Positions 19,275 to 28,992 of a DNA stretch of 46,083 nt are shown here, piece after piece. The notes beneath the pieces are model-generated. The model made no database searches. It saw nothing but the letters and a program-made list of their open reading frames with translations, and had not been told where the DNA came from. Every line of letters begins with the position of its first letter. Position 1 is the first letter of the stretch. The stretch is from Thermoplasmatales archaeon. GTDB taxonomy: Archaea > Thermoplasmatota > Thermoplasmata > Methanomassiliicoccales > Methanomethylophilaceae. The translations under genes were made by a program, and so were the position numbers. The DNA is taken from contig JAAYKC010000076.1 in NCBI GenBank assembly GCA_012522645.1, positions 1 through 46,083 of the forward strand. The letters are read 5' to 3'.

Positions 19275-19369
19275 TTGGATGTGCAGAACGGAGTAGGTGC
19301 GAATGCCGTTACCGGAAAACTTTTTCGCACTTAGGAGATAAGCTCCGACATTTATTTTTTCATTTTTTT
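19275..19369 (+). ncRNA. Candidate structured non-coding RNA / leader RNA ending in a long T tract
   Basis: TATA-like TTTTAAA at 19246-19252, stem 19294-19303/19324-19333 (10 bp), outer stem CGGAG/CTCCG 19289-19293/19343-19347, T tract 19351-19369; no plausible coding capacity. Confidence 0.35.
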
Positions 19370-19513
19370 AAATTTGCTTTTAGGCGCTTCAGAGATAGAC
19401 TTATATGTATACTTAGGATAGTCTGTCTTCGACGCAGAGGATTGGGAGCGGTCGCATTTTGCGGACGTTACTGCGGAATGATCCTATATGGATCCGGGAA
19501 GGGACAGCAAGCG

Positions 19514-19759
19514 ATGATAACGACAGCGGTAGCTATGGACCACAAGTCCTGCGGGGCGATAGATCTGATCGACCCCCGGAATCTGATGAAGGTCTACTGC
19601 AACTGCGGACGGATAGTCGGTCTCGATGCTTCCCAGATGACCCTGAAGCTCAGCCTGCGCAAAGAGCTGGAATGCACATATTGCAGGAACCTCAGGATAT
19701 CCCATGACATAGATGAACTGAACGCGATCTTCGATGGTACCTCGGAAGAGGAAAGTTGA
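19514..19759 (+). CDS. Small zinc-ribbon-like protein
   Basis: 81 aa, VYCNCGRIVGL...ELECTYCRNLRI. Confidence 0.6.
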   Translation: MITTAVAMDHKSCGAIDLIDPRNLMKVYCNCGRIVGLDASQMTLKLSLRKELECTYCRNLRISHDIDELNAIFDGTSEEES

Positions 19760-19798
19760 TATTACTTTTATAGTTGCAGAATACTAGCAGTCCCCCAG

Positions 19799-20395
19799 AT
19801 GGATATTCTAGTAGTCGCGGGAATGCTTGGTGCCGGTAAAACGTCGGTAATAATTCAGCTGCTGGAACCGCTCTCGGCCGGAGGGCGCAAGGTGGCAATA
19901 ATCGAGAATGAGATCGGCTCCGTGGGTATCGATGGGGAAGTGTTGAACAAAGGCGGTCTCCAGATCAGGGAGCTGGCCGGAGGATGCGTATGCTGTACCC
20001 TAAAGACGGGGATGATAGATACGCTCAAAGCCCTCCAGGCGGAAGTGAACCCCGATATTGTGGTGATAGAGCCCACCGGCATAGCCGATCCCGAGTACAT
20101 ACTGCTCTCCGTGGACGGCGTCATGGGCCTCACAGTGGGCACATCGAAGGTCGTTGTGGTCATAGATGCAGAGAGGTTCCTGAAACTGAAGACGATGTTC
20201 GAGAGGCCTCTGAAGAACCAGATGGAGACGGCGGACATCGTGCTCATAAACAAAGTGGACACGATCCCCCTGCAGGACCTCAGGTCCGTAGAGGACAGCA
20301 TAAGGTCGACCTTCAAGTACAAAGGGAAGATCGTTCATGTGAGAGGGGACACGGGGGACGGGATATCCTCGGTCCCGAAGGAGATAGGCCTTTGA
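19799..20395 (+). CDS. COG0523 / CobW-HypB-type G3E GTPase (GTPase domain only)
   Basis: GMLGAGKTSVIIQLL P-loop, ELAGGCVCCTL CxCC motif, VLINKVD. Confidence 0.88.
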   Translation: MDILVVAGMLGAGKTSVIIQLLEPLSAGGRKVAIIENEIGSVGIDGEVLNKGGLQIRELAGGCVCCTLKTGMIDTLKALQAEVNPDIVVIEPTGIADPEYILLSVDGVMGLTVGTSKVVVVIDAERFLKLKTMFERPLKNQMETADIVLINKVDTIPLQDLRSVEDSIRSTFKYKGKIVHVRGDTGDGISSVPKEIGL

Positions 20396-20841
20396 CCCGG
20401 GACGAGCCCTTCATACCGACCGTGCTGGTCATGGAACTGTCCGGGGACCTGGAGGGCAGGCCCCCGGAGGAAGCCGTATCCATGTTCTCCGCTGCCGTTT
20501 CAGAGACAGCGTTGGGATGCGCAGGGGCCGGCGGGACGATAGGTCACATAAAGGCGAACATGCGCTCCTCTGAGGAGATGGTATCAGCCAGCTCCACGAC
20601 CGAGGACGGCAATGTAAGGCTGAGATTCAGCCTTGAATCTCCCGTCAGGGGATACACCATAGTCTTGAATGCGATAGTCTACCGTATCGAATACCGGGAT
20701 ATGAAATCCATAGCGGAGAAGGCATTCTCCGGATTCCGGGCGGAAACGTCGGTGTGGCACAAGGAGGGCATATGCAATGATCCGAAATGCAGCGACCCCG
20801 ACTGCCAACGTCATCACGGGAAGACGGTCCGATCAGACTGA
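20392..20841 (+). CDS. Partner protein of the COG0523 GTPase with a Cys/His tail
   Basis: TTG start overlapping the GTPase TGA (TTGA); C-terminal CNDPKCSDPDCQRHH. Confidence 0.65.
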   Translation: MTRDEPFIPTVLVMELSGDLEGRPPEEAVSMFSAAVSETALGCAGAGGTIGHIKANMRSSEEMVSASSTTEDGNVRLRFSLESPVRGYTIVLNAIVYRIEYRDMKSIAEKAFSGFRAETSVWHKEGICNDPKCSDPDCQRHHGKTVRSD

Positions 20842-23094
20842 GGTCTTCTTTTTCTTCTTGCCGGGGCAGTCCATGTTGATGCAGCTGTCCCCTTTGCTGT
20901 ACTTGAGCATGGGGGCTCCGCAGTGGGGGCACGGTTCGTCCGCCGGCACCAGGGTCCCTCTGGGCCTCAGCGGATAGGTCTGCTTGCACTCAGGCCATTC
21001 CGTGCATCCTGCGAAGCGTTTCCCGGCCTTGGAATACATCATGCGTATACGGCCCTTGCCGCATGCGGGACAAGGACCCAGGTCCGTCATCTTGACATTG
21101 GATTCGCACTTCGGGTCTATGCACTGCATGCTCGGCGGGGAGCCGCGCCTTATGACCTTCAGCATCGGGAGGCCGCATATCTCGCACACGGACTCAGAGG
21201 TCTGTATCATGGCTCCTCTGGGGAGAGGGTAGGCCTCTTTGCATTCAGGATAGCCGTCGCAGCCGATGAAGTTCCCGTTGCGCGACCTTTTTATGGTCAG
21301 ATTGTCACCGCACTTCACGCAGGTGCCGAGGTGCTGCTGCGACCTGAGGGCTGAGCGTATCTCATCCCCTATGGCGGTCTTCTCCTTCTCTATGGCCCTG
21401 ACCGCTCCGTGCAGCATCGATAGTGATTCTCCGACAACATCCTGGAGGGTCTTATCGCCCCCGCTGATCTCCAGCATGTCGTTCTCGAGCTTGGCGGTCA
21501 TCTCCGGTTCGGTTATCCCTCCGCCGTGCTTCTCAAGGGAGCGCGTCAGCGCGATCCCTCCTGCGGTGGGGATCATATGCGCCCCCTGGATGTAGTTCCT
21601 GGAATAGAGCTTGCCGATGATATCGTGCCTGGTGCTCTTGGTCCCCAGGTTCAGCTTGTCCATCTCCTGTATCAGGGAGCCCTGGTTGTACCTGTAAGGG
21701 GGCTTCGTCGCATCCTCCTCGATGCCCATGGACCTTATCGTCACAACGTCGCCGACCTTCAGCTTATCCAGATAGGAATCGGTCCTGCGGAGGTACTGGC
21801 CGTAATATTTCTTCCAGCCGTTCTTCTTCAGGACGTATCCTTCCGCTTTGAACGTCTCACCGTTCACATCGATCGTGCAGTCGGTGACCTCCGCCTCCGC
21901 ATTGGGAGCCAGTGTGGCAAGGAATCTCCTGACGATCAGTTCGTACAGCTTCCACTTATCCCCTTTCATGGATGAGGATTTGGCCCCGGATGTCGGGTGT
22001 ATGGGCGGGTGGTCCGTCGTTCTCCTCCTGCCCCTCGAAGGGGATATCTTCTCCTGGGACAGGATCTCTGCCGCCTCCTTCGAGAAATCGGAGTCCTTCA
22101 GTCTCTCGAGTATGTTCCTCAGCCCCAGGCTGATGGGGTACTCCGTGTTCTCCGTTCTCGGATATGAAATGTAACCTGCCGTGTAGAGGTCCTCCGCCAG
22201 CTTCATGGCCACAGCCGGAGGTATGCCTATCTTGTTAGCCTCCACCTGCATCTGAGTGGTATCGAAGGGGGGCGGTCTGTACTCCTCCTTCATCTTCACC
22301 TCATAGGCCCTGACGGTCCCCTCCTTTGCGTTCCCGCATCTGCTCATAACCGAATCGGCATCGTCCTTGTTCCAGAACGGATTGGATTCATGGTTCCCCC
22401 TGAATGCGAGCATCCCGAATTTGCCTCCGATCGTCCAGAACGGTACGGGTTCGAACGCGGCTATCTCCGCATCCCTTTCCACCAGCAGTTTGAGGGTGGG
22501 GCTCTGGACCCTGCCCACGGACATGAAGTTCTTGCCCACCTGCCCCGATGAGAGCGATATGAGCCTGGTCAGCACAGCGCCCCAGGAGAGGTCTATGATC
22601 TGCCTGGCCTCCGCGGCGTCCGCCAGCTTCTCGTCCGGTTCCACGAGATTGGAGAAAGCATTCTCCACCTCCGCCTTCGTGAGAGCGCTGAACTTCGCCC
22701 TCTTCACCTTGGACATGTCTATCCCGGCGTACTTGACGGTCTCCATGCCGATGAGCTCTCCCTCACGATCATAGTCAGTGGCTATGATGACCATGTCCGA
22801 TTCATCGGCCGCCTTCTGTATCGCATCGACTATGCCCTTGATCTTCACTTTTTTCTCCTGCGGCGCGTACACGAGGTCCGCAGGCGGGAATTTGCTCCAA
22901 TCGCTGTATTCTGAAGGATAATCCAACTCGATTATGTGCCCTCTGAGGCTGATAACGGAGTATTCATCCTCTCCCGAGGAGAATGTGAGCACGCTTACGC
23001 TGCCGTGCTTCTTGGTGCTTGTCTTGCCGCCTGATAATATCGCGGATATTCTCCTGGCCGCATTGGCCTTCTCAGTGATTATGAGCTTTCTCAT
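20833..23094 (-). CDS. topA: DNA topoisomerase I (type IA) with C-terminal zinc ribbons
   Basis: IITEKANAARRISAIL, DYDREGELIG, SVGRVQSPTL, YPRTENTEYP, several C4 motifs. Confidence 0.95.
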   Translation of the reverse strand: MRKLIITEKANAARRISAILSGGKTSTKKHGSVSVLTFSSGEDEYSVISLRGHIIELDYPSEYSDWSKFPPADLVYAPQEKKVKIKGIVDAIQKAADESDMVIIATDYDREGELIGMETVKYAGIDMSKVKRAKFSALTKAEVENAFSNLVEPDEKLADAAEARQIIDLSWGAVLTRLISLSSGQVGKNFMSVGRVQSPTLKLLVERDAEIAAFEPVPFWTIGGKFGMLAFRGNHESNPFWNKDDADSVMSRCGNAKEGTVRAYEVKMKEEYRPPPFDTTQMQVEANKIGIPPAVAMKLAEDLYTAGYISYPRTENTEYPISLGLRNILERLKDSDFSKEAAEILSQEKISPSRGRRRTTDHPPIHPTSGAKSSSMKGDKWKLYELIVRRFLATLAPNAEAEVTDCTIDVNGETFKAEGYVLKKNGWKKYYGQYLRRTDSYLDKLKVGDVVTIRSMGIEEDATKPPYRYNQGSLIQEMDKLNLGTKSTRHDIIGKLYSRNYIQGAHMIPTAGGIALTRSLEKHGGGITEPEMTAKLENDMLEISGGDKTLQDVVGESLSMLHGAVRAIEKEKTAIGDEIRSALRSQQHLGTCVKCGDNLTIKRSRNGNFIGCDGYPECKEAYPLPRGAMIQTSESVCEICGLPMLKVIRRGSPPSMQCIDPKCESNVKMTDLGPCPACGKGRIRMMYSKAGKRFAGCTEWPECKQTYPLRPRGTLVPADEPCPHCGAPMLKYSKGDSCINMDCPGKKKKKTSV

Positions 23095-23258
23095 CCGGAA
23101 CGGTTGAAGCAGTAGGCCTTATTAAAACAATGTCATGGTTCTGCGGATACAGGCTCTTCCCGGAGGATGCTATCCTCAACTCAGGGACTGGCACATTGAA
23201 CGTTCTTCAACATATGCGGTGATAGCCCTTTTTACCGTGCATATCCCTCACCTACCGG

Positions 23259-23801
23259 ATGAACGTAAGGGAAACCGTCCTGGCGGACCTGAGATCGGTC
23301 AAAGGCGTGCTCACCGCAGAGCTGATGGACGATGAGATATCATGCGAGATAGACCATTCCGAGCGATCGGTCAGGACCCAGGGGGGACTGGAGTTCAGGA
23401 ACGACGGGTATCAGGAGGCCATGCGGCGCCAGGTCCGGATATGCATCTTCTGCACAGAGGACTTCGAGTTCCCCGACGACCGGTCCATATACTTCATGAC
23501 TGAGGACGGCACCGTGATGGGCCACAATATAACGGAACAGGAGAAGGGATCGTTCCTTGCAAGGGACGATATCGTCTGGGTCTCCGATGATTTCATAATG
23601 TACACCGAAAGGAAGGGCTGCGGAGAGGAGGTGTTCGTGTACAAAGGGACAAGATATCCTCCCGTTGAGGCCTATCCCGGCTGCACCAACGGCCTGATAG
23701 TCATCCCGGCCGGCCCGTCAGACCTGGTCCTCAAGAGCAGATACGGCATTCCCGACCGCCGGGAGATAGCAACTGCCGTCATGGCCTTCGACATCATCTG
23801 A
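23259..23801 (+). CDS. Hypothetical protein
   Basis: 180-aa ORF with consistent codon usage; family not recognised. Confidence 0.55.
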   Translation: MNVRETVLADLRSVKGVLTAELMDDEISCEIDHSERSVRTQGGLEFRNDGYQEAMRRQVRICIFCTEDFEFPDDRSIYFMTEDGTVMGHNITEQEKGSFLARDDIVWVSDDFIMYTERKGCGEEVFVYKGTRYPPVEAYPGCTNGLIVIPAGPSDLVLKSRYGIPDRREIATAVMAFDII

Positions 23802-24330
23802 GCAGCAATATCCCGAAGAACTCCACTTCGCCGTCGCGGAACGGGAAATCCCTGTCGCATCCCTTCAGGTAATCGTCCATGATTATCCCGAATCCGCTTA
23901 TGGAGGGTATCAGCATGTCCGGGTATGCGCACTCGGCATCAGGGTATGTGCATTCCTCGCAGTACCCGCATTTGCCGTCCGCCATCAGATAGAGGTCCGC
24001 CCCTCCTTCTCTGAGATCCGCAGCGGCCTCCCGGCAGTCGGTCTGGAACTGCATGGAGGCGGCTTCCGCTGCCTTCCTGTCATTGATATCGACGGCGTAG
24101 GTCTTCGTCATGACGATCGCGTCATCATAACTGCGCATGATCCCGAGGCATTCATCCGGCGTTGCCGATCCCGGGGGGCAGGCCCACGTCAATCCGTAGC
24201 AGCCGCATTCATTGCTCTCGCACATCCTCCTGCATTCGGATACGGTCGCAAGCGTAGGTCTCGGCACAGGGGCATCCGTTACCTCGAATCCTCTCCTCTC
24301 CAGCCTCCTCTTCGCTTCCTCCGCCCTCAT
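23794..24330 (-). CDS. DUF2284-like Cys-rich metal-binding protein
   Basis: CRRMCESNECGCYGLTWACPPGSATPDEC...KCGYCEECTYPDAECAYPD; start at MRAEEAKRRLERRG. Confidence 0.85.
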   Translation of the reverse strand: MRAEEAKRRLERRGFEVTDAPVPRPTLATVSECRRMCESNECGCYGLTWACPPGSATPDECLGIMRSYDDAIVMTKTYAVDINDRKAAEAASMQFQTDCREAAADLREGGADLYLMADGKCGYCEECTYPDAECAYPDMLIPSISGFGIIMDDYLKGCDRDFPFRDGEVEFFGILLLR

Positions 24331-24332
24331 AT

Positions 24333-24776
24333 TCAGTCCCCTCTGAGGCCCGCATGATGCATATTGCCGGAGGCGGGAGAGGTCATTGTGAGCTTCCCTC
24401 TGAGCACCCCTTTTATGGACATGAGCTCGTTCGACAGGTTCTTCAGATCGCCCATGACACCTATGGCGGTGACGGTCTCGAGGATGTTCCTGCCCTCCAG
24501 AGGCACACTCAGGCTGCCCACCATGTCGGAGCGCCATTTCCTTCCCAGATCCCTGAGCTGATCATGAATGCCGTCGTGCCTGCTGTCATATACGAATACC
24601 AGGACCCCGACCGTTATCTGCCTCTCATTCTTCCACTCCTTCTCGGCCAGGGAATCCCGTATCAGGTCCCTTATGGCCTCGGAGCGGCTCACGTATCCTT
24701 TTTGGGTTATCGAAAGGTCGAATTCATTGAGGAGCCTCGGGTCCAGGGAGACTCCGATACGGGTAACGCCGTCCAT
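24333..24776 (-). CDS. nikR: NikR-family RHH/ACT regulator with degenerate metal site
   Basis: RHH RIGVSLDPRLLNEFDLSITQKGYVSRSEAIRDLIRDSL plus NikR C-terminal domain; immediately upstream of the DUF2284 gene. Confidence 0.85.
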   Translation of the reverse strand: MDGVTRIGVSLDPRLLNEFDLSITQKGYVSRSEAIRDLIRDSLAEKEWKNERQITVGVLVFVYDSRHDGIHDQLRDLGRKWRSDMVGSLSVPLEGRNILETVTAIGVMGDLKNLSNELMSIKGVLRGKLTMTSPASGNMHHAGLRGD

Positions 24777-24847
24777 GGAAGCCGTTAACGCATTATCCGT
24801 ATTAAACGGGACACATACTTATTATCAAAGAGGCCTTAGACGCGAAT

Positions 24848-25636
24848 ATGGCATCCGGACTGACCCCTGTGTTCAGGGAAGTGATAGCCGATATGGTGAG
24901 AGGCAAAACTGTTGCCGTGGCATTCTCAGGAGGGCTGGACAGCAGCACGGTGGCCGCCATCGTGAAGGATGAGGCCGAATCAGCGACGCTCTACACATCC
25001 GGAGTGGATGATGCCTATGATGTCAATGAGTCCAGGGAGATGGCCGGGATCCTCGGGATGGATTGGCGGCACATCCTGATCTCAGAGGGGGATCTGGAGG
25101 ATTGCGTTAGGCACATGATCCGGATAACCGGGACGGTGAATCCGATAACGCTGTCATTCGAGATACCGTTCTATTACGTGGCGAAGCACTCTGAAGAGCA
25201 TTACATAATAGGCGGCCAGGGCGCGGATGAGCTGTTCGCAGGATACGCGAAGTACATAGGGCTCTCCGACCCGGAGCTCAGGGACATGATGAATGCGGAC
25301 ATGTGCCGTCTCCTCGATGAGACGCTGGCTCATGAGAAGGCAGTTGCCGGGGAATTCGGGAAGGAGGTCATGTACCCGTATCTGGATGACAGGATCGCCA
25401 AGGCCGTCGGGAAGATGGACATAGGGGATCTGGCCCCGGGCGACATCAGGAAGAGGGCCCTCAGAGAGGTGGCCGAGGATCTGAGGTACCCGGAGATCGC
25501 CGCGAAGAAGAAGAAGGCGGCACAGTACGGGTCCGGATCAATGAGGCTCCTCAGGCGCATAGCCAAATCGAAGGGCATGACCGTCCGGGAGATGACAGAG
25601 GGGATGCAGGTTGAATGGGAATCCCGGAGCTCTTGA
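24848..25636 (+). CDS. Asparagine synthase-like ATP-pyrophosphatase lacking a glutaminase domain
   Basis: VAFSGGLDSSTVAAI PP-loop; GGQGADELFAGYAKY. Confidence 0.85.
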   Translation: MASGLTPVFREVIADMVRGKTVAVAFSGGLDSSTVAAIVKDEAESATLYTSGVDDAYDVNESREMAGILGMDWRHILISEGDLEDCVRHMIRITGTVNPITLSFEIPFYYVAKHSEEHYIIGGQGADELFAGYAKYIGLSDPELRDMMNADMCRLLDETLAHEKAVAGEFGKEVMYPYLDDRIAKAVGKMDIGDLAPGDIRKRALREVAEDLRYPEIAAKKKKAAQYGSGSMRLLRRIAKSKGMTVREMTEGMQVEWESRSS

Positions 25637-26852
25637 TTGGCTGTACGGCCTCCAAAGGCACGGCATGAAGCTGGGACTGAGGAATACCGGGGAACTCCTG
25701 TCGGCACTCGGGGACCCTCAGAACGATTTCAGGAGCATACATGTGGCCGGCACCGACGGCAAGGGCTCCGTAGCCGCCATAACGGCATCGATCCTCAGGA
25801 AAGCGGGCATAAGAACGGGACTCTACACATCCCCGCATCTGGAGAGCTTCAACGAGCGCATATGCGCCGACGGGATCAGGATATCCGACGGGGAGCTGGC
25901 GGATCATGTTTCCGTGATACGTCCGAAGGTGGAGGAGATGGCCTCCCGCGGCCTCATATGCACATTCTTCGAGGTGACCACCGTCATAGCCTTCCTGCAT
26001 TTCAGGGAGGTCGGGGTCGAGTATGCGGTCATCGAGGTGGGGATGGGCGGCAGGGATGACGCCACCAATGTCATAACGCCCGACGTCTCGGTGATAACCA
26101 ACATAAGCCTGGAGCATACGGAGTATCTCGGGGATACGACAGAGAGCATCGCCGCAGAGAAGGCGGGCATAATCAAAGAAGGCGTCCCGGTGGTGACGCA
26201 ATGCGGAGGACCGCCGCTTGAGGTGATAAGAGCCAGGGCCGCAGAGTCGGGATCGGATGTCACGGTAGTGAGCGCTCCTGAGATAGTGTCCCTGGAGCAG
26301 ACCGGTACGGTATTCATGTACGAAGGAGAGAGATACACAGTCAGTCTTGCAGGCAGGCATCAGGCGCTCAATGCCGTCACTGCGATGGAAGCGGTCCGAC
26401 TGCTCGGTGACGGGCGCATCAACGATGCGGTCATCCCGGGGCTGAGGGATGTGGTATGGCCCGCGCGTCTTCAGAAGCTCCCCGGGCGTCCCATAGTCCT
26501 TGACGTGACCCATACAGTCTCCGGGGCCAGGGATCTTGCGGATGACATATCCGAGATATACGGCCGTGTGACGCTGGTGATCGGTGTGCTCTCAGACAAG
26601 AACCTCAGGGGGATAGCGGAGAATCTGGCTCCCGTGGTGAACAGGGCGGTGATAACATCCCCTGATTCCGACAGGGCCATGCTCCCGGATGCCGAGATGG
26701 CCCGGATATCGGAATACATACAGGATGCGGAGACGGCGCCCACGATCGGAGATGCTATAAAGAGGGCCTTGGAGATAAGGGGGGAGGACACGGTACTGAT
26801 AACCGGGTCCCATTTCATGATAGGGGAGGCGGTAAGATGGCTGGAGATATAG
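25611..26852 (+). CDS. folC: Folylpolyglutamate synthase-like Mur ligase
   Basis: HVAGTDGKGSVAAITASILRKAGIRTGLYTSPHLESFNERI; probable TTG start; TAG stop. Confidence 0.85.
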   Translation: MNGNPGALDWLYGLQRHGMKLGLRNTGELLSALGDPQNDFRSIHVAGTDGKGSVAAITASILRKAGIRTGLYTSPHLESFNERICADGIRISDGELADHVSVIRPKVEEMASRGLICTFFEVTTVIAFLHFREVGVEYAVIEVGMGGRDDATNVITPDVSVITNISLEHTEYLGDTTESIAAEKAGIIKEGVPVVTQCGGPPLEVIRARAAESGSDVTVVSAPEIVSLEQTGTVFMYEGERYTVSLAGRHQALNAVTAMEAVRLLGDGRINDAVIPGLRDVVWPARLQKLPGRPIVLDVTHTVSGARDLADDISEIYGRVTLVIGVLSDKNLRGIAENLAPVVNRAVITSPDSDRAMLPDAEMARISEYIQDAETAPTIGDAIKRALEIRGEDTVLITGSHFMIGEAVRWLEI

Positions 26853-27517
26853 TCGAGATCCTGGATGCATTGGCACCCCTCTACGGGAGGGGAGCCTACC
26901 CCGGCAGGTCCGCAGAGGGCCTCAATCCGAGATGGGAAGCGGACCCGTTCCACGTACTGATAGCGACCATACTGTCCCAGAGGACCAAGGATGCCAATAC
27001 GCGCAGGGCATCCGACAATCTGTTCTCGGAATACGATTCGATAGAGGAGCTTGCGGAAGCTGATGAGGAGGCCGTATGCGAACTGATACGCCCCGCAGGA
27101 TTCCCCAGGCAGAAAGCGTCAGGGATCATCAGCTGCTGCAGGATCCTCAGGGATGAGCACGGGAGCTCTGTCCCGTCCGGGACGGAGGAGCTGCTGAGCC
27201 TTCCGATGGTGGGGAGGAAGACCGCCGCCTGCGTGCAGGCCTACGCCATGGGGATCCCTGCGGTATGCGTCGATACCCACGTGCACAGGATATCGAACCT
27301 CATGGGCCTCGTCGATACGAAGAATCCCGAGGAGACAGAGTACGCCCTGATGGAGATGACCCCGAGGGAGAGGTGGAACGACATAAACCGCTACATAGTG
27401 AGGCACGGGCAGGAGATCTGCCTTCCGAACCGCCCAAGATGCGGGCAATGCCCCGTATCACAGCACTGTGACCATGCGCAGAACAATTTTAGAAGCGACG
27501 GAATTAAAACTGATTAA
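26837..27517 (+). CDS. nth: Endonuclease III
   Basis: LIATILSQRTKDANT, LPMVGRKTAACV, VDTHVHRISNLMGL, C-terminal FeS cysteines CLPNRPRCGQCPVSQHC. Confidence 0.95.
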   Translation: MAGDIVEILDALAPLYGRGAYPGRSAEGLNPRWEADPFHVLIATILSQRTKDANTRRASDNLFSEYDSIEELAEADEEAVCELIRPAGFPRQKASGIISCCRILRDEHGSSVPSGTEELLSLPMVGRKTAACVQAYAMGIPAVCVDTHVHRISNLMGLVDTKNPEETEYALMEMTPRERWNDINRYIVRHGQEICLPNRPRCGQCPVSQHCDHAQNNFRSDGIKTD

Positions 27518-27533
27518 AACATCCGCATCCTGA

Positions 27534-27908
27534 ATGCACGAGGTTTCCGTCGTATCGAACATAGTTTCCGCCGTACTCAGGGAGTTGGAGAAGTACGATG
27601 CCCACGGGGTCGAGGAGGTCGTCCTGATCATAGGGGACATGACCAACCTCGGTGCGGAGCAGATGGCGTTCGCCTTCGAGATAGTCACCCGGGACACGAT
27701 CCTGGAGGGGGCGAATCTTGTCATAGAGAGGGAGGCCATCGTCGTCATATGCTCTGAATGCGGATACAGGGGGCCTGTGCAGATGATCGAGAGCGATTAC
27801 GGTGAGCATTCGATCCCCATACTGTCCTGCCCGGAATGCGGAGGCCATATCAAAGTGATCGAGGGCCAGAGCTGCGGGGTCAAGAACGTCAAGATCAGAG
27901 AGGCATAG
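27534..27908 (+). CDS. hypA: Hydrogenase nickel insertion protein HypA
   Basis: MHEVSVVSNIVSAVLRELEKY; zinc motif CSECGY...CPECGG. Confidence 0.93.
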   Translation: MHEVSVVSNIVSAVLRELEKYDAHGVEEVVLIIGDMTNLGAEQMAFAFEIVTRDTILEGANLVIEREAIVVICSECGYRGPVQMIESDYGEHSIPILSCPECGGHIKVIEGQSCGVKNVKIREA

Positions 27909-27909
27909 G

Positions 27910-28989
27910 ATGTACAAGTACAGGGACGAGAGGACGGCTTCACGGATAATAGAGAAGATAGGTGCCATGAACGGTAAGTACACGTTCATGCACGTCTGCG
28001 GCACCCATCAGGACACCATAGTAAGATTCGGCCTGGAGCAGATGCTGGCGGATGTGGGCGTGGAGATACGTCAGGGCCCCGGCTGTCCCGTGTGCGTCAC
28101 AACGAGCAAAGAGATAGGGGACGCCATACATCTGGCACGTTCCGGCATAACGATCTGCGCCTTCGGGGATATGATGAGGGTGCCCACCACCGTCGGAACG
28201 CTGAATGATGCGAAGGCCGACGGTGCTGACGTGAGGATCGTATACTCGATCGAGGACGCGGTCCGCATGGCGCCGGACCTCGACGGGGACATAGTGTTCG
28301 TTGCCGTGGGATTCGAGACCACCGCGCCGTCAACATGCGTACCGCTTCAGAAGGATCTGCCGGAGAATTTCAGCATCTACAGCTGCCACAGGGTGTGCCC
28401 TCCCATCCTGAAGACGATATTCGATATGGGCGAGACCAAGGTCCAGGGCATGATAGAGCCGGGCCATGTGGCGGTCATCACCGGCACAGGCATATTCGAG
28501 CCCCTTGCGGAAGGATACAAAATGCCTCAGGTGGTGGCAGGATTCGAGCCGCTGGACATACTGATGGCGTGCTATATGCTCTGCAGGCAGATCGAGGAGG
28601 GGAGATGCGAGGTGGAGAATGAGTACACCCGTCTTGTCAGGCCCGAGGGGAACCCGAAGGCGCAGAAGCTCATGGAGGTCACCTACGATCCTGAGGACAG
28701 GGCCTGGAGAGGGTTCCCTGTGATAGAGAAGAGCGCTCTCGCTCTCAAGAAGAAATACGAGTCTCATGATGCGACGAAGGTCCATCAGGACATCCTTGCC
28801 CTGGCACCGGAAGTGGAGCCGGAGGCTCGCGGATGCAGATGCGGTGAGGTCCTCAGAGGGCTCATCAGGTCCGAGGAGTGCCCGATGTTCGGCAGGGCGT
28901 GCAAGCCCATGAGCCCGTCGGGCCCCTGCATGGTCTCCGCCGAGGGGAGCTGCAATATCGCGTACAGGTTCGGGAAGAGGGGGATTTGA
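27910..28989 (+). CDS. hypD: Hydrogenase formation protein HypD
   Basis: FMHVCGTHQDTIVRFGLEQMLADVGVEIRQGPGCPVCVT; VAVGFETTAPSTC. Confidence 0.96.
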   Translation: MYKYRDERTASRIIEKIGAMNGKYTFMHVCGTHQDTIVRFGLEQMLADVGVEIRQGPGCPVCVTTSKEIGDAIHLARSGITICAFGDMMRVPTTVGTLNDAKADGADVRIVYSIEDAVRMAPDLDGDIVFVAVGFETTAPSTCVPLQKDLPENFSIYSCHRVCPPILKTIFDMGETKVQGMIEPGHVAVITGTGIFEPLAEGYKMPQVVAGFEPLDILMACYMLCRQIEEGRCEVENEYTRLVRPEGNPKAQKLMEVTYDPEDRAWRGFPVIEKSALALKKKYESHDATKVHQDILALAPEVEPEARGCRCGEVLRGLIRSEECPMFGRACKPMSPSGPCMVSAEGSCNIAYRFGKRGI

Positions 28990-28992
28990 ACA

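Noticed and set aside
23190-23215. TTGAACGTTCTTCAAC dyad upstream of the 23259 gene
   Set aside because: Short imperfect symmetry (TTGAA/TTCAA) expected by chance in AT-rich intergenic sequence; no promoter context tying it to regulation.
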